From positions 378,182,687 to 378,246,686 of the forward strand of contig JAUMIR010000001.1 of the NCBI GenBank assembly GCA_030847615.1: a stretch of 64,000 nt of DNA. The letters run 5' to 3'. This DNA comes from Gambelia wislizenii (taxonomy: Eukaryota > Chordata > Lepidosauria > Squamata > Crotaphytidae). Below are positions 9,623 through 20,954 of the stretch, one piece after another (the first letter of the stretch is position 1; each line of letters opens with the position of its first letter). The position numbers and the translations under genes were made by a program. The notes beneath the pieces are model-generated. The model ran no database searches, was not told where the DNA came from, and worked only from the letters and a program-made list of their open reading frames with translations.

Positions 9623-10620
9623 AATCAAAGTTGAGCAATCTAGAAACAAACAAACAGCTTTTCAATGCTTCTTTCTTTAGATATCCCTGGGAGTCTTCAG
9701 GTATTGAAGACCTATGTGTGAGGTGAAGATTAGAGTGTCACCAATATGTCATTAAAGATACATTTAATATGTCCTGACTGAAAAAAATAAAATAAAGATA
9801 AGGGCAACCAGTGGTCCTTAAATATAACCAGAATCAAGAGTTGTGAGTCAAATGTATATACTCTTCCATGGCTTCTGGCTCATACTGCTTGGTATTTCTG
9901 GAACTATGAAACTAGTTTGGTCTGTTCATTTTGACTGAATTAACTTTCACCAAACTGCAGCAGTGCTAGATTTATGTAAAAGCTAAGTAAACAATAGTTA
10001 AGGGCTTCAGTTTATGAGAATATGTTACTACAGTTCAAGTTTTACATACATTCAGAATAATACACAATCTTTTGATAATGCTATGGAGCCTCTTCAGCTT
10101 CACATAGTTTAGGGTTAAAGACTGTCTTAATCCCAGCCTGGATATATACATGCAAAGTAATTAAACTGGGTGTGTTCCAGACTCTGTCAATACAGTCTTT
10201 CTATCTACTTTTTAAAAAAGAAAAAACATGTTTGGTCATTAGCAGCTGAGCCAATATCACTCAAACACACTCATATAATTCTATGTAAAGATTGGTGGTA
10301 TTATTTATTATTACATCCGTGGAAAGGAATGACTAAATCGGAACATTAAAACATGCTGTCATTGCACAATACTCTCCTCTACCATTACTGTCCTTATTCA
10401 CTACCACCACAAGTTGTCCCAGTTGACTTGAGTATATTTGCAATGTCTTTAATGAAGACTTCCATCTTTTAGCTTACTAGGGAAGCAGGGTTGCTATGCA
10501 ATATTTTTTCTGATTAATACTAAAACATTACACTTAATTTTCTTGTTTCAAGAAGATCTAGGCTGGATAACATGGCAACAAAAGTCTGTGCTGATAATTT
10601 CCTGACTAGACTAATGCAGT
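9623..10620. other. Unique AT-rich sequence without supported gene
   Basis: About 1 kb of repeat-poor sequence; only short unrelated frames are open. Confidence 0.4.
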
Positions 10621-10629
10621 GTTTTCAGT

Positions 10630-11190
10630 GTAGGCCTTCCCTTGAAGACAGTTTGGAAACTGAAGCTGGTGCAGAATGCTGTTGCCCATGTGTTGATAGA
10701 GGTAGTGAAATGTGAACTTATCACTTGAATTATGAAAGACCTACAACTTCTACCAGGGAGCCACTGAACCTAATTCAAGGTATTTATACTAGTGCATGTA
10801 GTGTTGAATGGCTCAGGTACTCAAAGTACTGCTTTCTACAATGCTGATGAACCTAGGATTTAAGGTGGATAGAGGAGTGTCTTCATGTAGTGCCCTAATA
10901 AGAGCAGCCTGCATAGCTACCACACAGGGATTTCTTGGTAGAGGCTCCCAAGCTATGGCTCCTCTGATAGAAATTTGGCTTCCTCCCTCAGCTACTGTCA
11001 TTTAGGGACCAGTTTAATACATATTTATTTCTGCAAGTTTGGCAAGTGTTCTGTTTGTTTTTCTGTTGATTGTATTCATGGTTTATTGCATCCTATTATA
11101 TAATTGTGATTCAGAGTCACAGATGTAATTGTGTTTTACATAAGATGTTCTGGATTCTTTGTCAGAAAAGGCAGGATATATGTCAAACAA
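10630..11190 (+). mobile_element. L2-like LINE relic, 3' end of ORF2
   Basis: Translation with frame changes gives WKLKLVQNAVAHVL near 10655, then FKVFILVHVVLNGSGT at about 10778-10825 and LPPSATVI near 10980. These correspond in order to the C-terminal region of L2-type ORF2 (LQLVQNAAAR..., FKVLLLVYKALNG...). The 3' region follows, to about GGCAGGATATATGTCAAACA. Many stops; dead. Confidence 0.6.
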
Positions 11191-11252
11191 ACAAAGAAAA
11201 GTCCATTACACACTTGCTTTTACTGGCCAATTCCTAAATAAGATTTTCCATG

Positions 11253-11280
11253 GTGTTTGTTTGTTTGTTTGTTTGTTTTT
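11253..11280. repeat. (TTTG)n short tandem repeat
   Basis: GTTTGTTTGTTTG run directly abutting the left arm of the PLE. Confidence 0.85.
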
Positions 11281-11481
11281 TGGCTGTGAGGCTGTGTTCT
11301 GGAAGAGTTTATTTCTGACATTTCACCTGCATCTGAGGCTGCCATCTTCAGAGAATGGTTCGGTAGGAGTGTCTGTGGGGTTTATATACTGGGAGCCCCT
11401 GTTGTAAAGGATATGTAAATTGTGTATTTGAATGGCTAGTTTCTGGGTGGAGGTATGCAAGGAGGATTAGTGTCTGTTTGG

Positions 11482-11976
11482 CTAATGGTCCATTGTCTGC
11501 TGAAAATCCCACCGTCCCTGGGTAGTGTTCATTTGGAAGTGCTGAGTTTTGATGTTAGTGTTTTTCAGGACTGGCAGCCAGATTTTGTTTACTTTTAGAG
11601 TTTCTTCTTTCCTGTTGAAGTTGTCCAGGTGTTTGTGGATTTCAATAGCTTCCCTTTGCATTCTGACATGATAGCTGTTGGCCTGGTCTAGAATTTCAGT
11701 GTTTTTAAATAACATTTTGTGTCCAGGTTGGATTATAATGTGTTCTGCCACTGCTGATTTTTCTGGCTGGCCCAGTCTGCAGCGTCTCTCATGTTCCTTG
11801 ATTCGTGTTTGCACACTGCGTTTAGTGGTCCCTATGTAAACTTGTCCACAGCTGCATGGTATGTGGTAAACTCCTGCGGCTGTGAGAGGGTCTCTTTTGT
11901 CCTTCACCGATCGTAACATTTCTTGGATTTTCTTGGTCGGTCTGTAGAACATTTGGAGGTTGTGTTTCCTCATCAC
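11482..11976 (-). pseudogene. PLE family-1 GIY-YIG endonuclease domain
   Basis: A 164-codon frame with KVMRKHNLQ-like start (MMRKHNLQMFYRPTKK), then the cysteine pair and nuclease core HIPCSCGQVYIGTTKRSVQT and RIKEHERRCRLGQPEKSAVA, followed by HIIIQPGHKMLF and a QREAIEI glutamate region. CGQVYIG with RIKEHE is the PLE-type GIY-YIG signature. The frame has no stop until the natural end but is the tail of a truncated ORF. The nuclease would nick target DNA for insertion; no N-terminal RT is present. Confidence 0.85.
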
Positions 11977-12012
11977 TTTCCCTATTCTGTCTGTGACTCC
12001 TTTGATGTATGG

Positions 12013-12351
12013 TCAAAATACCTTCCATTTGGGTGGCTGTTTTTCTTCATTCCTGTGGTTTTTTCTGAGTCTGGCTGCTCTTGTGATATCTGATCTGGAG
12101 TAGGGCCCAGTGATATCTGATCTGGATAGGGCCCAGTTTAGGTGCTTCAGTTCGTCTTCCAGGTAGTGGGGTTTGCAGATCCTTTTTGCACAGTCTACCA
12201 ATATTTTTATTGTGCTTCTTTTTTGTCCTGGGTGATGATTGGAGTTCTGTCCACATGTGTGGGTTTTCTGTATACCTTGTGGCCTAACCGTTGGTTTGGT
12301 TTGTGGATGACTAGGACATCCAAGAATGGTAATGTTCCTTTTCTTTTTCAA
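12013..12351 (-). pseudogene. PLE family-1 RT C-terminal (thumb) remnant
   Basis: Minus-strand residues SNHHPGQKRSTIKILVDCAKRI and HYLEDELKHLNWAL match the conserved SNHHPxxKRSTIKTLVDRAKRIC region between RT and GIY-YIG in PLEs. A 24-bp tandem duplication (12082-12133, GATATCTGATCTGGA...GGGCCCAGT twice) has added residues. Upstream of 12351 the sequence switches abruptly to the inverted arm, so all RT catalytic motifs are lost. Confidence 0.75.
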
Positions 12352-12655
12352 AAATCAACACATGCAAATGAACTCCACCCAGGGACAGGGGGATTTCCAG
12401 CAGACAATGGACCATTAGCCAAACAGACACTAATCCTCCTTGCATATCTCCGCCCAGAAACTAGTCATTCAGATACACAATTTACATATCCTCTCCAACA
12501 GGGGCTCACAATATATAAACTCCACAGATACACCTACCCAACCATTCTCTGAAGATGCCAGCCACAGATGCATGCAAAAGGTCAGAAATAAACTCTTCAA
12601 GAACACGGCCTCACAGCCCGGAAAAAAACCACGGAAAAACTATGGATGCCGGCTG

Positions 12656-12834
12656 TGAAAGCCTTCAACTTCATATAATACAAAAGAATTAGGAAGAGCC
12701 ATGACTTCAGACATGAATTAATGCTGTTTATCTTCCAGCTGCTCAGATAAATAATAAGGCCTGTTTTTCTAAGTAAGAATAAAAACAGTGATGTGATATA
12801 GAACAGGAACACACAACTTTGTGACTGTACTGTC
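12656..12834. other. Short non-coding stretch
   Basis: Follows the PLE end (GAAAGCCTTCAACTTCA). A long minus frame at 12597-13238 runs across this, the MITE and beyond and is not a gene. Confidence 0.5.
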
Positions 12835-13065
12835 TGGAGTTGTCCCTTCATATTCGCTGGGGTTTGGTCCAGGACCCCCGTGGATACCAAAATCCATGAA
12901 TACTCAAGTCCCATTATATGCAATGGCATAGCAAAATGGTGTGCCCTATATAAGATGGCAAAATCAAGGTTTGCTTTCTGGATTATTATTTTTTTAAAGA
13001 ATATTTTCATGCTGTGAATACCTAAATCCATGGATACCAAATCCATGAATATGGAGGGACAGCTG
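12835..13065 (+). mobile_element. Pogo/Tigger-like MITE, family P1
   Basis: Near copy of 5018-5246 along its whole length; ends GATATGGAGGGAC-like and CAGCTG followed by TA. The first bases of the left TIR are mutated (CTGGAGTTGTCCC). Confidence 0.75.
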
Positions 13066-13686
13066 TACTTCATTTTTATATTAATTGTGCCAAAGTGAAA
13101 CAACCTCCTAACATCATGAATACATGGCAAGAGAGAACTTTTTTTGCATCTAGAAGGAGGAAACACTGGTACCAGGAATGACAGAGCAGGGAAAATGACA
13201 AACCAGCATTCAGTTTCCTTGTATGTAAGAGACAACAAGTACTATTGTGAATTTCTTATGTTCTCAAATCAATGTGTAGTTTCAAAGGCAGTGCCGCTGC
13301 ATTTACTTTAGTTGGAAAGAAAGTACACCGGAGAGTTATTTAGTTATTAAAATATTTGTATCCCGACCTATATCTAAAGTTCTCAGGGCAGCCTATGATA
13401 AAATATGCTTGACCTATTTGAGACTATTTAAAGCAGTAAAAAATGACTTAGATGAAAACAACATATTAAAAAGGAGGTTGTTCCACCCCCCACGGAGCCA
13501 CAGCTGAGAAGGCTCTCTCCCACCTCCTTCCATAGTGTATTGTCCCAAGTGATGGGGCACAAAAGAGGGACCTTCAGCAGACCTCAGACATCAGGTGGGT
13601 TTATATAATGAGAAGTGCTTTTTCAAACATGAAGGTTCCAAGCCATTTAGGACTTTGAATGTTATTATCAGCACCTTTAAACCAGA
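13066..13686. repeat. Unique sequence followed by degenerate dispersed repeat
   Basis: 13066-13310 is unremarkable. About 13320-13686 contains GGAGCCACAGCTGAGAAGGC, TCTCTCCCACCTCC, GGGTTTATATAATGAGAAG and AGCCATTTAGGACTTTGAAT. This is the same old repeat family as pieces at 5895-6175 and 61195-61260. No coding function. Confidence 0.4.
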
Positions 13687-14410
13687 CCAGACATATGTAC
13701 CTTTAAGCACTGATTTCACTTTAGGGAAAAGAAAAAAGTTGCATGGTGCCAAATCTGGCAAATATGGAGATGTTCAAATGTAGTAATGTGTTTATCAGCC
13801 AAAAACTGCTTCATAGAAAGTGCTGTGTGAGCAGGTGCATTGACTTGATGAAGAATGAAACCATTTCCCCAGAGTTCTGGCCTTTTACCCCGCCCCCCGA
13901 CTCTTTCTCTCAGCTTTGTCAAAACTTCCTTATGATAATGCTGGTTCACTGTTCTGCCTTCTGGAACCCATTCTGCCAAAATTATGCCCTTGATGTAAGA
14001 AAACAACAATGAGCATGGCTTTGAAGGTGGTCTTGCTTTTATGTGCTTTTTTTCATTCTTGTTGATTATGGTGTTTTCCAGTGCATTGACTGACGTTTTG
14101 TCTCAGATCATACTGGAATATCCAGGTTTCATCACAAGTAATTATTTTTTTTAAAGGTTTAGGTCCGCCTCAAATTGCTGAAGAATGTCATGTTGCTCGA
14201 CTCTTAAACTTAGCATTTTTCCAGCACACAACAGACAAAACAGCTGCTTTATACAACAACTGACAATTAACCAAATTGCCAAGAGTGTTGATGTTTGTCA
14301 TGCAGGTTCAGACATCTTCAAGGTCACCACACGAGTGTTCACAATCACTTCTGCCTGATTTATGTGAAAGGTAGAAACCCAATCTTGTTATTTAATAGAC
14401 AGACCTCATG
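13687..14410 (-). mobile_element. Mariner-like element, second copy, one end missing
   Basis: Right end (reverse strand) reads TGAGGTCTGTCTATTAAATA, the same TIR as the element at 2820-3982. The left TIR and transposase C-terminus are missing. Residues on the minus strand include LAEWVPEGRTVNQHYHKEVL, FILHQVNAPAHTALSMKQFL. The HHDNAPAHT Asp is replaced (HQVNAPAHT). The same N-terminal deletion as in the first copy is present, so both descend from a deleted progenitor. Confidence 0.85.
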
Positions 14411-14447
14411 CTGACTTTGTAATATTTACTTTGTTTACAAATTAAAA

Positions 14448-14745
14448 AAGCTGTCAAGACGGATCTTTTCCGGCAGGCCTTTCCTGAATAATTATCCCGG
14501 CCCAAGACTCAGCTGCCCTTTCTAGGCTATGATTGTATGTTTTAAATTTTTTTTCTTCTAATTTATATATATTTTAATTAATCCATGTTTTTAATCCTTT
14601 GTAATTTAATATTATTTTAAGGGGTGGGTGGGCTAGGGTATTGTGACTATGGGGTTTTTATATTGTAAGCCGCCCCGATTGCGTTGCAGAGGGGCGGGAT
14701 ATAAATAAAATTTTATTATTATATTATTATTATTATTAAATATGA
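14448..14745 (+). mobile_element. LINE 3' end (L2/CR1-like) with (TTA)n tail
   Basis: Starts with codons for KTDLFRQAFPE and a stop, typical of the end of an L2/CR1-type ORF2. A 3' UTR follows, ending GTAAGCCGCCCCGATTGCG...GGGCGGGATATAAATAAAAT and a (TTA)n run. This is the usual 3' end pattern of such LINEs in reptiles. Confidence 0.65.
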
Positions 14746-15029
14746 AAGCAGAAACCATGGATTCCTAAAAACAGATAACTGAGAGCCACTGAGCCAGCCC
14801 CAGTGCTCCTTCCTCAGGTTCAGTTAACTCTGATGAGCTCATATTTGTCTTTCTGTGTCTATCCCTTTCACGAACGGCCAACTCTTCTTTCTGTCAGACA
14901 AACCATACATCTGAACCCTCCCATTAAAGAGATGTCCAGATGGGTTGCAACCCAGTTATTGGGTTACCCTTGGGGCTCAGGTGGTTTTCCCCAGGGAAAG
15001 GCTGAGGAGAAAGTCATGGAATGATACCT
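14746..15029. other. Non-coding, possibly upstream part of the LTR-like repeat
   Basis: No gene recognised. Confidence 0.3.
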
Positions 15030-15170
15030 GCTTCAGCTGATCCTACACTAGGTTGCTCCCCTCTCTTGCTCCTTCCAGGTCCAACTCAGTTTACATAGGT
15101 TCCAGGTTAAATAAAGTGGCCCTTTTAACCCAGTTCTCTGTGTCTGGTCTCATTATTCCATAGTGGCTCA
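15030..15170 (+). repeat. LTR-like 3' end (polyA signal, U5-like), copy 1
   Basis: CACTAGGTTGCTCCCCTCTC... then AAATAAAGTGGCCC (polyadenylation signal) and CTCTGTGTCTGGTCTCATTATTCC. The same succession occurs at 49660-49815. A polyA signal followed by such a tail suggests the R-U5 end of an LTR; class uncertain. Confidence 0.4.
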
Positions 15171-15794
15171 GGAAATAATATTGTCATATTTTAAGTGAGA
15201 GAACTAATGCCATTTAAGTGGAAATGCATTGATGGTGCAAAAGAGTGCATTGCCATCCCTGTACCTTTCTGAATACAGGAGAAGCAGTTTTCAAACAGAA
15301 CAACCCACAACAACTGAAAAGTTGATATGCACCTATGTTTGAAAATGTGAAAGAGAGATATCTATGGAGGACTATAAATAAAAGACAGATGTATCTCAGA
15401 AGTTCACATGGAGCTGGTGGCATATTTGGGGCAAATCTCTCTGCCTGGTCAAAGTGTACAATACTGAAAACCAAACAAGCACACTGTGCATTGCCATTCA
15501 TCTGAGCACTGGTATATGCATAATGAGTGGGCTGGCAAATTCAGGGGGTTCCTACCTACAGATGTATTTTGGTACCTCAAATAAAAAAAACAAAAACCTC
15601 CACAAGTACTTCCCTTTTGTCGTGCCCTGAGCAGTTCTAAGAGGAAGCAGACTGTAACAATGGGACCTCCTGGCTAGACAACATAATGGCATGTAAGAGC
15701 CACACCTACTAAAGTAAGGTTAATGGAGGTAAGGAAGAGTTGAGTCCAGTAAGGTCAGGTCAAGGCAGAAGGAGTCAGGACCTTGGAAACTGCT
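15171..15794. other. Non-coding, nothing recognised
   Basis: No supported feature; contains a short A-run at 15580. Confidence 0.45.
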
Positions 15795-16401
15795 GAAGCA
15801 AAAAAGGAGTCCTAGTAGACCACAAGTTGAACATGAGTCAAAAGTGTGATGTGGCAGCTAAAAAGGCCAATGCGATTTTGGGCTGCATCAATAGAAGTAT
15901 AGTGTCCAGATCAAGGGAAGTAATAGTGCCACTCTATTCTGCCTTGGTCAGACTTCACCTAAAATACTGTGTCCAGTTCTGGGCACCACAATTCAAAAAG
16001 GATATTGACAAATTGGAGCGTGTCCAGAGGAGGGCGACTAAAATGGTGAAAGGTCTGGAAACCATGCCTTATGAGGAGAGACTTAGGGAGCTGGGTATGT
16101 TTAGCCTGGAAAAAAGACGCGTAAGAGGCGATATGATAACCCTGTTTAAGTATTTGAAGGGGTTTAAGTATTTGAAGGTGTTGAGGATGGAGCAAGCTTG
16201 TTTTCTGTTGCTCCAGAGACTGGAACACGGAGCAATGGATGCAAGCTCCAGGAACAGAGATTCCACCTCAACATGAGGAGGAACTTTCTGACAGTAAGAG
16301 CTGTTCGGCAGTGGAACACACTCCCTCGGAGCATGGTGGGGTCTCCTTCCTTGGAGGTCTTTAAACAGAGGCTGGATTGCCATCTGTCGGGGATGCTTTG
16401 A
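15795..16401 (+). mobile_element. CR1 LINE fragment, copy a
   Basis: Encodes the CR1 ORF2 C-terminal region ([40 protein letters not shown], ...). It has a 15-bp internal duplication (TTTAAGTATTTGAAGGGG repeated at 16145-16177) and a later frameshift. It ends abruptly at GGATGCTTTGACC, before the 3' UTR, exactly where copy b begins. Confidence 0.88.
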
Positions 16402-16402
16402 C

Positions 16403-17535
16403 CAAAGGGTGCTCAGCAGTGGCTCCTCTTCATCTTGGAAAGATGTGACCAGTGGGGTGCCACAGGGTTCTGTCCTGGGCCCAGTGCTATTCAACATCTT
16501 TATCAATGACTTAGATGAGGGAATTAGGGGCATACTTATCAAATTTGCAGATGACACCAAATTGGGAGGAGTAGCTAATACCCTAGAGGACAGGATCAAA
16601 ATTCAGAATGACCTGGATAGAATGGAGAGCTGGGCCAAAGCTAACAAAATGAAATTCAATACGGAGAAATGTAAAGTACTGCATTTAGGGCGGAAAAATG
16701 AAATGCATAAATATAGGATGGGGGAGACCTGGCTGAATAAGACTACGTGCGAAAGGGATCTAGGAGTCCTAGTAGACCACAAGTTGAACATGAGCCAACA
16801 GTATGATGCGGCAGCTAAAAAGGCCAATGCGATTTTGGGCTGTATCAATAAAAGTATAGTGTCTAGATCAAGGGAAGTAATAGTGCCACTCTATTCTGCC
16901 TTGGTCAGACCTCACTTAGAATACTGTGTCCAGTTCTGGGCACCACAATTCAAAAAGGATATTGACAAATTGGAGCGTGTCCAGAGAAGGGCAACTAAAA
17001 TGGTGAAAGGTCTGGAAACCATGCCTTATGAGGAGAGACTTAGGGAGCTGGGTATGTTTAGCCTGGAAAAAAGACGGTTAAGAGGCGATATGATAGCCCT
17101 GTTTAAGTATTTGAAGGGATGTCACGTTGAGGATGGAGCAGGCTTGTTTTCTGCTGCTCCAGAGACTGGAACACGGAGCAATGGGTGCAAGCTCCAGGAA
17201 CAGAGATTCCACCTCAACATGTGGAGGAACTTTTTGACAGTAAGAGCTGTTCGGCAGTGGAACACACTCCCTCGGAGTGTGGTGGGGTCTCCTTCCTTGG
17301 AGGTCTTTAAACAGAGGCTGGATGGCCATCTGTCGGGGATGCTTTGATCAAGATTTCCTGCGTGGCAGGGGGGTTGGACTGGATGGCCCTCGTGGTCTCT
17401 TCCAACTCTGCAATTCTATGATTCTATGATTCTATGATTCTATGATCGTGATTTCCTGCGTGGCAGGGGGTTGGACTGGATGGCCCTTGTGGTCTCTTCC
17501 AACTCTACAATTCTATGATTCTATGATTCTAATTC
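16403..17535 (+). mobile_element. CR1 LINE, 5'-truncated, copy b with intact 3' end
   Basis: A 5'-truncated CR1 with open ORF2 C-terminus (16409-17347), 3' UTR and the CR1-specific tail of ATTCTATG octamers (about 17407-17445). The 3' UTR-plus-tail of about 95 bp is then present a second time (17445-17535). It is close to copy a at the nucleotide level. Confidence 0.92.
16409..17347 (+). pseudogene. CR1 ORF2, C-terminal 312 codons (RT C-terminal half)
   Basis: An uninterrupted frame covering RT motifs from the B motif onwards: SGVPQGSVLGPVLFNIFIND at about residues 15-34, the catalytic FADD at 46-49 (IKFADDTKLGG), then the thumb and C-terminal region [23 protein letters not shown] and [20 protein letters not shown] near the end. 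The endonuclease and the A motif are missing by 5' truncation, the usual outcome of target-primed reverse transcription. No promoter, so not expected to be expressed. The lack of stops indicates a fairly young insertion. Confidence 0.9.
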
Positions 17536-18119
17536 CAAACATTGTATAAAACCAAACCAAACAAAATAATAACACAATGTATAAAAGGCACACCATTACA
17601 TTAAAACTGGGGAATCAAAGAGCAGCTTCAAATTATGTAAGTAAAACTCTGGCAGAAAAGGAGGTAGATTATCTTACCTAAGGAGAAGTTAAAAAGCAAT
17701 AGAGACAAAACCTTAAAGTGCTGGTAATGACCCATCCCCTGTGGGCCCTGTTCAGGGATGGTCTCCCTCCATCACACACTGTTTTTGGCCCCATGACCTC
17801 TTCATTCTCCCCTGTTGAATGTGCAAAGCTTTATTGGTCCATTGCATTCAGTTTACAGGGTGAGAAATGGATGTTTTTTTCTAGGCTTCAAAACGACTCA
17901 GAAATGAAGATCCCCAATCTTTCAGTGTTTGTGGTGGTGGTGATAATGGAGATCTCGGATAATTTCTGAGTATTTCTGAGGCTTTTGAGCACAGAAGAGG
18001 TCTCTGTCTTTAGTGAACAGACCCACCCATTGCTTCTGAACCTTGCTATCAGGAATTTATGCTCCTGTATTTGGTCTTTGCTATCCCCTTTGCTGCAACT
18101 TTCAGATAACTGGGAGGAA
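17536..18119. other. Non-coding, nothing recognised
   Basis: Includes an AACAAA-rich stretch at 17550-17580; the rest is unremarkable. Confidence 0.45.
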
Positions 18120-18378
18120 GAGATGGGACCTCTGTATCCATCGAACCAATATCCGCAGTTTCAGTTATCCATGGGACGCAAAACCATAGAGTCTTTCTAG
18201 AAAATGCCTAGAGAGGCATACTCTCTTGATGTTTTCTAGGTCCGCCAAGGCAACTCTATGGTATTTTAAACCAGAAGTCCCATTATTTGCAATAGCATTC
18301 ACTGTTATCCACTGTTTTTGGAATCTGTGGGGGGTCACCAGAACTGAACCCTCGCAGATACAGGGGTCCTACTATATT
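18120..18378 (+). mobile_element. Pogo/Tigger-like MITE, family P2, diverged
   Basis: Body matches 27529-27800: TTTCAGTTATCCATGGGAC, CCATAGAGT, AGAAAATGCCTAGAGAGGCA, AGGTCCGCC, GCAACTCTATGGTA. Left TIR is degraded (GGGACCTCTGTATCC); right end reads GGGGTCCTACTATA. Confidence 0.6.
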
Positions 18379-19385
18379 AAATTTAGGACTATAGTCCCCT
18401 ACCATTGCATCAATTTCATTAGAGCTAGGTATTCCACTTGTATGCTTTGGAGCCATGATGGCTGTGTTGGCATCTATGTCCCGAAGAGATTAATCTGCTT
18501 TAGGTTTTAGTCTGAACTTTAAAAGGATCTGTGTAAGGAGCTATGGAAGCAGGTTCAAAGTAGGTTCAGCACCTTGGCTTTTAAATTCAGAGTAAAACCT
18601 AGAGCAGTTTTACTGCCCTCTGACATGGATGCCACCAGCTGTCACTGCTTTGGAGACAGGGGTTCTAAAGTGGTTACCAAACAGAGTTCACTCCCTGCTT
18701 CCTCCCTCTTCATTAATTACATTCTGCCTCCCTTCTTAGATCACAACAGCAGTCAGGATGTTTTGTTTTATCCCCCATCCCTCTCTGTTTTATACATAAT
18801 GTTTGTGATTCTGCCAGAACAGCTTGCCTGCCTGCAGCTTTCCATTTGCTTTCTTGAATGGCTGCCTTTGAATGGCTGAGCACTTCACACATGCTCAGTA
18901 GTATACCCAGGACATCCAGCCCTTAATTGTAAGGGAACAGCTGTTTAATGCATCAGGCAATGAACCATATCCCTAATAGTGAAAGAGGAAAACTCTCAGT
19001 GCAAGGAGTTTGGATCTGTTCCATGCTGTTTCTGGCATATTAAACAATTCCAGCTCTATTAATCTTAAGAGTCATGGCTTTAATAAATGGTGTGATGTTT
19101 ATGGTCATCACCTGCAAGGTCAACTCTCAAGTACAGAGGCTTCATGATGAATAAAAATACCTTTTCCCAATATTAGTTTTATTTAAGTAGCATTTTATTT
19201 CCTCTAAATCCATTTAAAATGGATGGTAATAATTCCTGCAGAGTCAATGCTTTAACAATTGGCAGGCAGAGCCAAATATTTAATATAGTTTGGGAAATAA
19301 TATTATTACCAAAAAGGAAAAAAAGAAAAGAAAAGAAACTTTGGGAGAACCTCAGAGCACATTATTGTAAGCTCCCAACATTGGG
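18379..19385. other. Unique sequence, candidate conserved noncoding at about 18940-19310
   Basis: No gene. 18940-19310 is repeat-free and rich in homeodomain-like TTAAT/ATTTAAA words, with a purine tract at 19310-19340. Candidate only. Confidence 0.25.
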
Positions 19386-20045
19386 GGCATGTCTATACGA
19401 GGCAATAAAATGTGATTGATGCACATTAATGCCAATTTGCAACAACTTTCATTTGTCTCTATGGTCTTTTCTCTCTCTCCAGGATTGCAGGCATGAGCAG
19501 TCATATGCATTTGTTGTTTAAACGGGCATGCCTGCGAATCAAGATGGTGGACACAAATTTATTACTCACACTTTTATTGTCACCAGTTGCTGCCACCAAA
19601 CAGTTTTTTTTTTTAAAAAAAAAAAACATACTCAAGGTGTAGAAGTGCAATCTTCTGCTTAAATAAACGGACAAAAAAGGCTGTTTCGTCACCTCAGTGC
19701 ATGATCATTATGGCAAAAATTCAACATGGCGGTTTTGGGCACTTGTCTTGCCAGCAAGCTCCACCTCCTGTGCACATCTGACCATTCAGCTTTCCACTTC
19801 CACTCTTATCAGGAATGCACAGCAAAGCAAATCAGTTGTCCCAACAAGCGGGAATGCATATTTCCTTTGGAGTTTTTTTTTTAAAAAAATACAGGAAAAG
19901 CACAAAGGCTTCACCTGCAGAGTATTTGGGGTTTTTGCCCCCCACTTTCTGAACACAGTGAAATGATGTGGGATTCCATTGGGACAAAAGGTATTCTCCT
20001 CGAATTCTATGAGGAGTACTTTCTCCATATAGACAAGCCCTTAGA
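19386..20045 (+). mobile_element. Non-autonomous DNA element, GGGCTTGTCTATA-type ends (copy 2)
   Basis: Opposite-orientation copy of 7345-7994. Left end GGGGGCATGTCTATACGAGG, right end TATAGACAAGCCC. Shared interior blocks include GGCATGCCTGCGAATCAAGA, GGTGTAGAAGTGCAATCTTC and TCCTCGAATTCTATGAGGAG. No coding capacity. Confidence 0.62.
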
Positions 20046-20954
20046 CTAGTATTCTTGCTATAGAGAAATAGTAATTGCTTTCCAAAAAATACAAAGACCA
20101 GTTTGTGCATAGACATTTCATTTAAATATTTTTTACATATTTTCTACATATACTGGTGGATCTCTGAAAAATAGTTTTTAACCATATAACCACTAACTCG
20201 CTCACTCACATGGCTTTCACTCAGAAGTCTGGAAAAAGGAAGGATTTCCAGAATTGTTATAAAATGGGTTAAGGCTTAATGAGTCCAGTCCATGATAACT
20301 GGTGATAGCATGTAATTGATATGGTGACCCACTGGTTCTAGGTTTTAGTCTGAATTTTAAAGGTCTGAAACCTATATTTGAAGTTAGGATTCAGCAACTT
20401 GGTTAGTCCTTTAAAGTTCAGATGAGAAAACGAATTCACTGACATGGGAGCAACCATCCGCCCTGGGCTGCAGCAGAACTGTTATCAAAAGAAAATTGCA
20501 TGAATGGACAAATAGCTGGGGGAAGTAATTCATGGAGATGGAGGAGGTATCATTTAATATTCAAGAGTTTCACCAAAAGTATAGTGAATGAGGAAAAGCA
20601 GACTGAATAGAGTAGACCTCTTGAATCAATGGAATTTACATGAGTGTTGGTCTTTCAATTTCCCATTGGTTCATTAGGTCTAATCAAGTTTGAATTAACA
20701 ATGGGATTTTAGTGCCCTGTTATTCTATTGCCAGGACATGACAAATCTTCTGTTGTCTTCCACTTGAGGCAGTGAGGCAGCTTACACGTTTTTATACACC
20801 AGCCTTGCACTACTGTTTTAAAGACTTTTGTGGCATTAAAGGCCTAACCTTCATCCTAATGTCAGTCATGCTAAGAGTCTGACAGCTTTAACAGCACAGT
20901 GGTTCAAAATGCCCTATTGCAATCATTTCCCTACTACTAGATGTGTGGGAAGCA
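20046..20954. other. Non-coding, nothing recognised
   Basis: No supported feature. Confidence 0.45.

Larger units (their letters stand above)
11278..12655 (-). mobile_element. Penelope-like element family 1, 5'-truncated, with inverted terminal arms
   Basis: The left arm (about 11278-11535) returns in reverse complement at about 12362-12655, enclosing the 3' coding part of a PLE. Inverted or partly tandem terminal repeats (pLTRs) are characteristic of PLE insertions. The coding remnant reads on the minus strand and holds the RT C-terminal region plus a GIY-YIG nuclease domain. The RT catalytic YxDD part is missing, so the copy is dead on arrival. Related arms without coding sequence lie at 3574-3808, 35474-35763 and 39116-39352. 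Confidence 0.85.

Noticed and set aside
12597..13238. 213-codon minus-strand frame
   Set aside because: Runs across a PLE end, a MITE and unique sequence; no domain or composition typical of a protein.
13716..14009. Possible functional mariner transposase
   Set aside because: One catalytic Asp is replaced, the N-terminal domain and the C-terminus are missing.
17400..17535. Octamer repeats as a CRISPR-like array
   Set aside because: ATTCTATG octamers are the known CR1 3' tail; there are no spacers.
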